A stretch of 13,975 nt of DNA from contig CAINGG010000073.1 of NCBI GenBank assembly GCA_903848435.1, forward strand, positions 1-13,975, read 5' to 3'. Position numbers and translations under genes: made by a program. The notes under the pieces were generated by a model. The model had not been told where the DNA came from. It did not search any database and worked only from the letters and a program-made list of their open reading frames with translations. The stretch's first letter is position 1. Every line of letters starts with the position of its first letter. Origin of the DNA: an uncultured Actinomycetes bacterium (lineage in GTDB: Bacteria > Actinomycetota > Actinomycetes > S36-B12). This document shows positions 7,487-12,172 of this stretch, one piece after another.

Positions 7487-8181
7487 CGGACGACTGTAGC
7501 CCCCGGGGGCGCCTCAAGCAGGGCCACGATCGAGAGCGCAACGTCCTTCGCGGATGGCAGATGCCCCCCGGGGGCGCTTGCTGCCATCTCGGCGCGCACC
7601 TGCTCGATCGAGTGGCCCGTCGCGCTTGCCTTAGCCGCGATCATGCGCTCGGTGCGGGGGCTGTCGAAGTACGCCGGTGCCACGAGATGCACCGACGCAC
7701 CCCGTCGATGCAGTGGCGCCTCGAGCTGACGCACGAGATTGGCCAGCGCGGCATTGGCCACGCCGGCGAGCGGCGCATGCTCCGTGGGCTCAAAGCCCAG
7801 GTGTCCACCCACCGCCACCACGCGTGATCCCTCGCCGATCCGAGAGTCGACGGCCCGCAGCAGGCGCAGGAGTCCCCCCGCCTTGATGTTCACGGCCGCA
7901 CCCAGCAGGGCCGGATCGACCTCCATGACGTGGGGGGCCGGGGGAAGCCCGACACTATGGACGGCAATCGCCAGGTCGCCGGCCGGCAAGGCCGCGCGCA
8001 ACTCGTCGATCGAGCCGTCCTCTCCGACGTCAGCAGCGATAGAGCAGGCTTCCCCCGCATCGCAGGGAGCGCCCGACCGGCTGACCGCCACCACGGCCAG
8101 CCCCCGGGCGGCCAGGAGTCCCACGACCTCCCGGCCCAGAGTTCCGGTGGCACCGGTCACGACTGCCAGACGCTCGGCCAT
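7483..8181 (-). CDS. SDR-fold protein lacking the catalytic Ser, Tyr and Lys
   Basis: This 232-residue protein has a Rossmann fold with an intact cofactor loop TGATGTLG (9-16) and the helix-4 Asn (98) of the SDR family. The catalytic residues are absent in my by-eye alignment: the strand that should end in Ser reads VVAVGGHLG (121-129), and the region that should hold YxxxK reads LAGVANAALANLV (138-150), with Ala139 in place of Tyr and Asn143 in place of Lys. NNAG is replaced by HSVG (75-78). The frame is open and full length, so this is not a simple pseudogene; a nucleotide-binding or regulatory role, or altered chemistry, is possible. It is the first gene of the five-gene operon and its stop overlaps the monooxygenase start by 4 bases. 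Confidence 0.75.
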   Translation of the reverse strand: MAERLAVVTGATGTLGREVVGLLAARGLAVVAVSRSGAPCDAGEACSIAADVGEDGSIDELRAALPAGDLAIAVHSVGLPPAPHVMEVDPALLGAAVNIKAGGLLRLLRAVDSRIGEGSRVVAVGGHLGFEPTEHAPLAGVANAALANLVRQLEAPLHRRGASVHLVAPAYFDSPRTERMIAAKASATGHSIEQVRAEMAASAPGGHLPSAKDVALSIVALLEAPPGATVVR

Positions 8182-8187
8182 GGGGCG

Positions 8188-8193
8188 ACCGTA
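8188..8193 (-). promoter_or_regulatory. Candidate -10 hexamer for the five-gene operon (leaderless)
   Basis: TACGGT on the minus strand is followed by exactly 6 bases before the ATG at 8181, so the mRNA would start at the first codon. No ribosome-binding site precedes this ATG. No -35 match is seen at the expected distance. Confidence 0.45.
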
Positions 8194-8203
8194 TCGGGCT
8201 CGC

Positions 8204-8213
8204 CCCCCGGGGG
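8204..8213. promoter_or_regulatory. CCCCCGGGGG palindrome between divergent promoters
   Basis: This 10-bp perfect palindrome lies in the 58-bp gap between the operon and the tautomerase gene, about 28 and 32 bases upstream of their respective start codons. If both transcripts are leaderless it would overlap both -35 zones. The same 10-mer recurs at 7500-7509 and 7565-7574 inside the first operon gene. It may be an operator, or simply G+C-rich sequence. Confidence 0.25.
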
Positions 8214-8239
8214 TGGCCCGGCTCTGATTGGATCAACCC

Positions 8240-8665
8240 GTGCCGACCATCCGCTATCAACTCGTTCAGGGGCAGCACTCCGATGCCCAGATCCGCGAAC
8301 TGCTCACTCGGTCCTGCGAGGCCTTCGCCGCCACCTTGGAGGTGCCCGCCGATCGCATTCGAGCCTTCGCCGATGAGGTGCGCCCGCAAGCCGCCGCCGT
8401 CGGAGGTCAGTTGATCGCCGAGGGCGCGGCTGAAGCACCGTTCTTCGAGTTCATCCTCTTCGCCGGGCGTCCGCTCGAGCATGGCCAGCAACTCATGGCG
8501 ACCTTTACCGACCTGCTCGTCGAATGCCTCGGAACGGAACGGTCGTTGATTCGCGGCACCGTCCGCTTCGTCGACCCGGATCACTGGTCGATCGGCGGCG
8601 TGCCGGCCTCCGTCGTTCGCAAGGCCGACATCGAGGCGCGCGCCAAGTCGGCTCAGGACAATTGA
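8240..8665 (+). CDS. Tautomerase superfamily protein with two 4-OT-like halves
   Basis: This 141-residue protein starts with GTG at 8240 followed by Pro, so removal of the initiator Met leaves the N-terminal proline that is the general base of 4-oxalocrotonate tautomerase relatives. The frame could begin at an ATG at 8228, but that would bury the Pro behind four extra residues. The first beta-alpha-beta unit is about 1-60 (PTIRYQLVQG...). A second unit runs from about residue 71 (FFEFILFAGR...) and ends with DHWSIGG, like the NWGIGG end of 4-OT proteins. The doubled length fits cis-CaaD, MSAD and Tautomerase_3-like members; isomerase, dehalogenase or hydratase chemistry cannot be separated here. 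It diverges from the redox operon across 58 bp. Confidence 0.75.
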   Translation: MPTIRYQLVQGQHSDAQIRELLTRSCEAFAATLEVPADRIRAFADEVRPQAAAVGGQLIAEGAAEAPFFEFILFAGRPLEHGQQLMATFTDLLVECLGTERSLIRGTVRFVDPDHWSIGGVPASVVRKADIEARAKSAQDN

Positions 8666-8676
8666 GGGCGCCGCGT

Positions 8677-9357
8677 CTAGCCGATGGCTGCCCAGCCGGG
8701 CGTCGTGACCAGCACGATGATCCCCCCAAGGAGACCAACACCGCTGAGCACCAGGAATCCGATCTGAATCGATCGCCGCTGAACAATGGTGGTCAGACCA
8801 GCGACGAACAGGACGACCGCGAAGAACACGTTGGCGAGGTCGAAGCGGTCGCTGTTGGCGTCGGCGGCCTCCGCGGCCACCCGTAATTCGTCGGCCTTCG
8901 CGTAGCCCTTCTCCCCCTCCGCGACAAGCACCTGACTCGGCAGAGCCGCGAAGTGGGGGTTGCTCGCGTCGAAGGGGGTGGCCGGCGAGGTCTCCTCCGG
9001 CTCTTGCCGCCACCACTCCACCGCAGTGAAGAGTTCGTCGCTCATCACGGTGACGAGATAGTCCGCAGCATCCGTGTTGCCGGCAGAGATCGCGACGGCC
9101 CATTCGAGGAAGAGGGATCGCTCCAGTGCTTCCTGCTGATCGGCGCGACCAAAGTAGTCATTCGCTGACGCGATCAGCGCCTGTTGCTCCGAGTAGTTCT
9201 TGAGCACGAGGTCGCTCGTCAGTGATTCGCGGTAGGCAGACCACGCCGTCAGGGTGGCCGCGAGCCCGAGGAGCACGGCGGCCGCGATAGCCAGACCCCC
9301 CTGGGTCAATCCGGATGACTTCGAAGGCGCAGGAGCGCCGGGCGCGTCGACAGACAT
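8677..9357 (-). CDS. Unknown membrane protein with one N-terminal and two C-terminal helices
   Basis: This is a 226-residue protein that I do not recognise by name. It has a short cytoplasmic N-terminus, a membrane helix at about 22-41, a largely helical acidic domain at about 45-170 (Trp116-Trp117 followed by a Glu/Pro-rich turn), and two closing helices at about 174-192 and 198-217. The layout and phrases such as TAWSAYRESL and SDRFDLANVFFAVVLFVAG resemble a family of uncharacterised bacterial membrane proteins with an extracytoplasmic helical domain, some of which are annotated as DUF4337-like; that is recall, not a search. It ends 11 bases from the opposing tautomerase stop. A small membrane protein gene lies just upstream on the same strand. 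Confidence 0.65.
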   Translation of the reverse strand: MSVDAPGAPAPSKSSGLTQGGLAIAAAVLLGLAATLTAWSAYRESLTSDLVLKNYSEQQALIASANDYFGRADQQEALERSLFLEWAVAISAGNTDAADYLVTVMSDELFTAVEWWRQEPEETSPATPFDASNPHFAALPSQVLVAEGEKGYAKADELRVAAEAADANSDRFDLANVFFAVVLFVAGLTTIVQRRSIQIGFLVLSGVGLLGGIIVLVTTPGWAAIG

Positions 9358-9363
9358 GAATCG

Positions 9364-9369
9364 ACACTA
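9364..9369 (-). promoter_or_regulatory. Candidate -10 hexamer for the 226-residue membrane protein gene (leaderless)
   Basis: TAGTGT on the minus strand is followed by exactly 6 bases before the ATG at 9357. There is no ribosome-binding site. It lies in the 35-bp gap after the small membrane gene, so the two genes may be transcribed separately. Confidence 0.45.
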
Positions 9370-9392
9370 ATGGGTGACGGCCACAGACGCCG

Positions 9393-9629
9393 CTAGATCA
9401 CCCCTCCGCCGCCCAGCAGGCGCCCGGCCACCGCGATGCCCGTCAGCACCAGGAAGTACACGCCGATGGCCGAAGCCACCGCGATCGGCAGCCACCCCCA
9501 CCGACTCCCCAGCCGGATGACACGCATGCCGAACCACACTGCGGCCACGATGGGGATGAGGGCGGTGCAGACCAGCCCCGCGACAAGTGGCCTTTGCCAT
9601 GTCGGTCTATCCGTGCGCTGCGAACTCAC
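9393..9629 (-). CDS. Small two-helix membrane protein, function unknown
   Basis: This 78-residue reading frame begins with GTG at 9629. A polar N-terminus (about 14 residues) is followed by hydrophobic segments at about 15-36 and 46-70, separated by RLGSRWGW, and it ends in a Gly-rich GGGGVI. The hydrophobic pattern and the promoter-like TAGCGT with 6-base spacing in front support a real gene. No family is recognised. It precedes the 226-residue membrane protein gene by 35 bp on the same strand and diverges from the EamA gene. Confidence 0.6.
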   Translation of the reverse strand: MSSQRTDRPTWQRPLVAGLVCTALIPIVAAVWFGMRVIRLGSRWGWLPIAVASAIGVYFLVLTGIAVAGRLLGGGGVI

Positions 9630-9635
9630 AGGCCG

Positions 9636-9641
9636 ACGCTA
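9636..9641 (-). promoter_or_regulatory. Candidate -10 hexamer for the small membrane protein gene (leaderless)
   Basis: TAGCGT on the minus strand is followed by 6 bases and then the GTG at 9629, the same spacing as at three other genes in the window. No -35 consensus is visible; the inverted repeat at 9655-9681 overlaps that zone. Confidence 0.42.
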
Positions 9642-9654
9642 AGGGTCCGGACGT

Positions 9655-9681
9655 TCCGGTGATGCCACCCAGGTCACCGGA
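9655..9681. promoter_or_regulatory. Inverted repeat TCCGGTGA / TCACCGGA, possible operator
   Basis: Eight-base perfect arms at 9655-9662 and 9674-9681 are separated by 11 bases, a spacing of about two helical turns centre to centre. The element lies between the divergent small membrane gene and the EamA gene, about 26-52 bases upstream of the inferred start at 9629. A further 8-bp palindrome, GTCCGGAC, is at 9645-9652. No regulator gene is nearby. Confidence 0.3.
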
Positions 9682-9736
9682 CATTGGTCAGACCGGGCTA
9701 CCCGAATCACTCGTGTCGTGGCCTTATGCCCACGAG

Positions 9737-9742
9737 TAGCCT
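9737..9742 (+). promoter_or_regulatory. Candidate -10 hexamer for the EamA transporter gene
   Basis: TAGCCT matches TANNNT. A start about 7 bases downstream (near 9749) gives a leader of about 24 bases holding AAGGGAG at 9762-9768, a good ribosome-binding site 4 bases before the GTG at 9773. No clear -35 is present. Confidence 0.35.
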
Positions 9743-9772
9743 TCCGCTGCCGACACGGATGAAGGGAGTGGC

Positions 9773-10618
9773 GTGTATCTCATTCTGGCGATCGCCAGCG
9801 CCGTGCTCTTCGGCCTGTGGCAGTTCGCCATCGCGCGAAATCGAGCGACCGTCCCGCGCGAGATGGTGGTCTTCGCGAGTTCTGGCGTTGCCGGACTCAC
9901 CTACCTGGTGCTTGGTATCGCCAGCGGCACATTCAGCCTCACCCTCGACGACATCGGGGCCGGACTCATCGGCGGCCTGCTCAATGTCGCGGGCACGCTC
10001 GCCATTCTCAAGGCGTATGAGATGGGCAAGATCGGCGTGGTCACGGGGGTCGGAGCCTGCTACGCACTCATCCCGTTGGCGTACTCCTTCGTCCTGGGAG
10101 AATCACTGGGGGTCATCGCCGGGATCGGGCTCGTTCTCATCCTGGTCGGACTGCTGATCTTCTACATCCCCGCCCTCAGCCAACGGCTTCCCACAGCGAC
10201 GCACTCCGCCCGTGCCATTCTCATAGCCCTCATCGGGGCAGCCTTATGGGGGTTGGCGATCATCGTCTTGGACCTCGGAACCAAGGAGAGCATCACCGGC
10301 ACGATGTTCATTTCCATGATCCCCCAGGTTGGTATCGCGCTGATCCTGGCGACCGCGGTCAAGAAGGTGTGGGCGGTCGGCATGGACCGCCGCTCCACGG
10401 GCCTCATCGTCGCGGCGGGCCTGGCCGTGGCCCTGGCTCAGATCACGTTCTTCGCCGCGGCAAACCTGGGCGACATCGGCGTAGTGGCCATCCTCGGCTC
10501 CCTGAGCCCGCTGATCACAGCACTACTTGCCCTTATCCTCCTGCACGAGCGCATGCGACGCCTGGAGACATTGGCGCTATTCGTCGTCGTCGCAGGGACG
10601 GCCCTCGTCGCGGCCTAG
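9773..10618 (+). CDS. EamA / drug-metabolite transporter (DMT) superfamily permease
   Basis: This 281-residue inner-membrane protein is almost entirely hydrophobic, with about ten helices in two homologous halves (about 1-132 and 147-281) joined by a polar linker (SQRLPTATHS, about 135-145). Each half closes with the family pattern of a helix followed by a Glu-containing turn: LGESLG (about 108-113) and LLHERMRRLE (about 258-267). Length is typical. DMT permeases export or take up amino acids, nucleotides, sugars or drugs; nothing here fixes the substrate. The GTG start is set by AAGGGAG immediately upstream and by the helix starting at residue 2. It appears to be a single-gene unit. Confidence 0.85.
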   Translation: MYLILAIASAVLFGLWQFAIARNRATVPREMVVFASSGVAGLTYLVLGIASGTFSLTLDDIGAGLIGGLLNVAGTLAILKAYEMGKIGVVTGVGACYALIPLAYSFVLGESLGVIAGIGLVLILVGLLIFYIPALSQRLPTATHSARAILIALIGAALWGLAIIVLDLGTKESITGTMFISMIPQVGIALILATAVKKVWAVGMDRRSTGLIVAAGLAVALAQITFFAAANLGDIGVVAILGSLSPLITALLALILLHERMRRLETLALFVVVAGTALVAA

Positions 10619-10634
10619 GCGGCACCTCCCGCCT
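10617..10634 (+). terminator. Weak hairpin overlapping the EamA stop codon
   Basis: AGGCGG and CCGCCT pair as a 6-bp stem with a 6-base loop, beginning inside the TAG stop. There is no T-run. It is positioned to end EamA transcription, but the stem is short. Confidence 0.25.
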
Positions 10635-10689
10635 GCGCCGGCGGACTCGCTCCGCTCCCGAACGCAAAGACACCACGCTTGGGGCTCGT

Positions 10690-10920
10690 ATGGCGTGGGA
10701 GTTCTACGCCGAGTACGAGGCCTGGCTCTGACAGCGGTTCCCCGGTCGCCTGCGTCCTGAGTGGTCGAAGGCATGGGCCGTGTCGACCGAGGGGCCGTGG
10801 ACGGACCCAACGGTCTTGGCGTGGGTCCGCGACACCATTCGACCGGCAGCGGCGACGTGGGACGCCCTCGACAAAGCCGGCGTTTACGGCTCGCCACTTC
10901 TCGACCGGCTCAGGACCTAG
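10690..10920 (+). pseudogene. Small Trp-rich reading frame broken by an in-frame TGA
   Basis: From ATG at 10690 the frame reads MAWEFYAEYEAWL, meets TGA at 10729-10731, then stays open for 62 more codons to TAG at 10918-10920. The downstream part (QRFPGRLRPEWSKAWAVSTE..., including GPWTDPTVLAWVRDTIRP and ending SPLLDRLRT) reads like genuine protein, with amphipathic helices and several Trp, unlike the Arg/Pro/Ser-rich shadows in the other frames here. Repairing the TGA would give a protein of about 76 residues. I recognise no family. A nonsense mutation of a former sense codon is the simplest view; readthrough or a sequencing error are alternatives. GGGG five bases before the ATG is a weak ribosome site. 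The 337-base gap 10619-10955 holds nothing else except hairpins at its two ends. Confidence 0.4.
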
Positions 10921-10924
10921 CTCT

Positions 10925-10952
10925 GGGGGGCTCCCCCGGCAGGTGGGCCGGG
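10925..10952 (-). terminator. Hairpins just after the Ntn-hydrolase stop
   Basis: Read on the minus strand, CCCGGC and GCCGGG (10935-10940 and 10947-10952) form a 6-bp stem with a 6-base loop starting 3 bases past the stop codon. An overlapping alternative pairs five G with five C (10925-10929 with 10933-10937). No T-run follows. It is a plausible terminator for the gene ending at 10956. Confidence 0.35.
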
Positions 10953-10955
10953 AAC

Positions 10956-12053
10956 CTAGGACGCGGTCTTGCGGAACAGGTCGCTGGCTTCTCCGCCCAT
11001 GGGATCCAGCGACGTCACCGGGATGGTCCTCGGCGCAGTCAACCCCGTGAGGGCATCGAGCTGGAACTCCGACCAGTTGATCGAGGAGTAGGAGCGGACG
11101 AAATACCGCTTGCGCGCGCTATCGCTCATGAACGTGAGGCTGGTGTATTCCGTCGTGATGCCGGTCGGGGCTGACGACCCTCCGAATGACACGCCCTCGC
11201 CTCCAGACTCGGGCAGATCAATCGTGGCGCCCTTGGGACGGTCGAAGTTGTTCATGATGCGAGAGAGCGTGGACAGCGCAGCGTCCGGATCGGTTTCTTT
11301 CCTCACGAACTGGGCGTAGTAGGCGGCACGAATGAAGCGGCCGATGCTGGTGTTGGACGCCGGCAGCGCGGCGGTGGCGATACCGGAATCCGGCTGATGC
11401 GCCTGCAGAGACCCGAACGTTGAGGACGACCGATCGGTGTTGTCCAGGTGGGTCCAGTTGTCGAGGTTGGTCAGATGCCAGCTCAGCGCAGGAGAATTCG
11501 TCATCACGTGCACCGGGTTGTCCAACACGCGCATGACACCGGACTCCCATTCGATGACGATCGAGTCACCGGTGGCGTCCGTGACCATGGCATGGAGCGG
11601 GAAGGGCATGTTGCCGGCCATGGCCATGGCCGTGGGATGCACCGCCTGCGCGGCCAGTGCCGTCTTGGCTGCCGAGACCTCGGAGAACTGCCCGAGCAGC
11701 CAGGCCCCGAGGTCAGCCGCCTGGAGCACCGCTGGCGCTTCTGACGCAGAAGCACCATCGGCGCCGCCAGGGTAGGCATTGAAGTTGACGACGAGTCCGG
11801 CATCGTTGATCCCGTCGAAGAGGATGAGCGGTGATGGTGCTTGTCCCTCCTTAGGTTCCTCCGTCGGACAAGCGATTCCCATGAAGGCTTGTGCGGTTGT
11901 CCACTCCACGCTCTGCTTGCCGGGGACCGTGGACGTGAAGTGCGTCCCAGCAGGAACGACCGCGAGGACATACGGCATCTCGAGGTCCAGCTCCAGGGTG
12001 CGACCAACATAGGTTCGCGACGCACCATCGACATACCGGAGCGCGGTGCACAT
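10956..12053 (-). CDS. Choloylglycine hydrolase / penicillin V acylase-like Ntn hydrolase (C59-type linear amide hydrolase)
   Basis: This 365-residue protein starts Met-Cys, so removal of Met exposes Cys2 as N-terminal nucleophile. Other family positions are present: Arg18 in GRTLE, Glu21 where many bile salt hydrolases have Asp (Glu is common in other subgroups), GINDAGL (81-87), GDSIVIEWE (162-170), TNSP with Asn186, and SIGRFIRAAY with Arg239. The fold would cleave linear amides such as bile-salt conjugates, penicillin V or N-acyl homoserine lactones; the substrate is not readable. No signal peptide is seen, so it is probably cytoplasmic. AGAAGG seven bases upstream and the obligatory Met-Cys fix the ATG at 12053; the frame extending to 12218 crosses the nrdJ terminator and is rejected. 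It has its own promoter-like sequence and is followed by hairpins. Confidence 0.85.
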   Translation of the reverse strand: MCTALRYVDGASRTYVGRTLELDLEMPYVLAVVPAGTHFTSTVPGKQSVEWTTAQAFMGIACPTEEPKEGQAPSPLILFDGINDAGLVVNFNAYPGGADGASASEAPAVLQAADLGAWLLGQFSEVSAAKTALAAQAVHPTAMAMAGNMPFPLHAMVTDATGDSIVIEWESGVMRVLDNPVHVMTNSPALSWHLTNLDNWTHLDNTDRSSSTFGSLQAHQPDSGIATAALPASNTSIGRFIRAAYYAQFVRKETDPDAALSTLSRIMNNFDRPKGATIDLPESGGEGVSFGGSSAPTGITTEYTSLTFMSDSARKRYFVRSYSSINWSEFQLDALTGLTAPRTIPVTSLDPMGGEASDLFRKTAS

Positions 12054-12087
12054 AGCGGGACCTTCTCTCATCCAGCGGCTTGCAGGG

Positions 12088-12093
12088 AGGGTA
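12088..12093 (-). promoter_or_regulatory. Candidate -10 hexamer for the Ntn-hydrolase gene
   Basis: TACCCT on the minus strand matches TANNNT (an overlapping TATACC is an alternative). A start near 12081 would give a leader of about 28 bases with the AGAAGG ribosome site at 12061-12066. The near-palindrome GGCCAGTTGGCC at 12101-12112 lies just upstream. Confidence 0.4.
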
Positions 12094-12122
12094 TACCGCA
12101 GGCCAGTTGGCCGCCTCGGTAA

Positions 12123-12165
12123 CGACAAGGCCCCCGCTCGCCTAGCGTGAGCGGGGGCCTTGTCG
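12123..12165 (-). terminator. Strong 17-bp hairpin terminator after nrdJ
   Basis: The arms 12123-12139 and 12149-12165 are perfectly complementary over 17 bp around a 9-base loop. The hairpin begins 7 bases after the ribonucleotide reductase stop. The minus-strand exit has only scattered T (CCTTGTCGTT), so it depends on stem strength, as is common in actinobacteria. It separates nrdJ from the promoter of the Ntn-hydrolase gene on the same strand. Confidence 0.85.
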
Positions 12166-12172
12166 AGGGTGA

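Noticed and set aside
10729..10731. TGA read as selenocysteine in the small frame
   Set aside because: No selenocysteine-insertion-like hairpin is visible just after the TGA and no redox motif surrounds it; a nonsense mutation is simpler.
10577..10897. A minus-strand 106-codon frame across the EamA 3' end and the gap
   Set aside because: It is Arg/Pro/Thr-rich, overlaps the EamA gene and has no ribosome site; it looks like a shadow.
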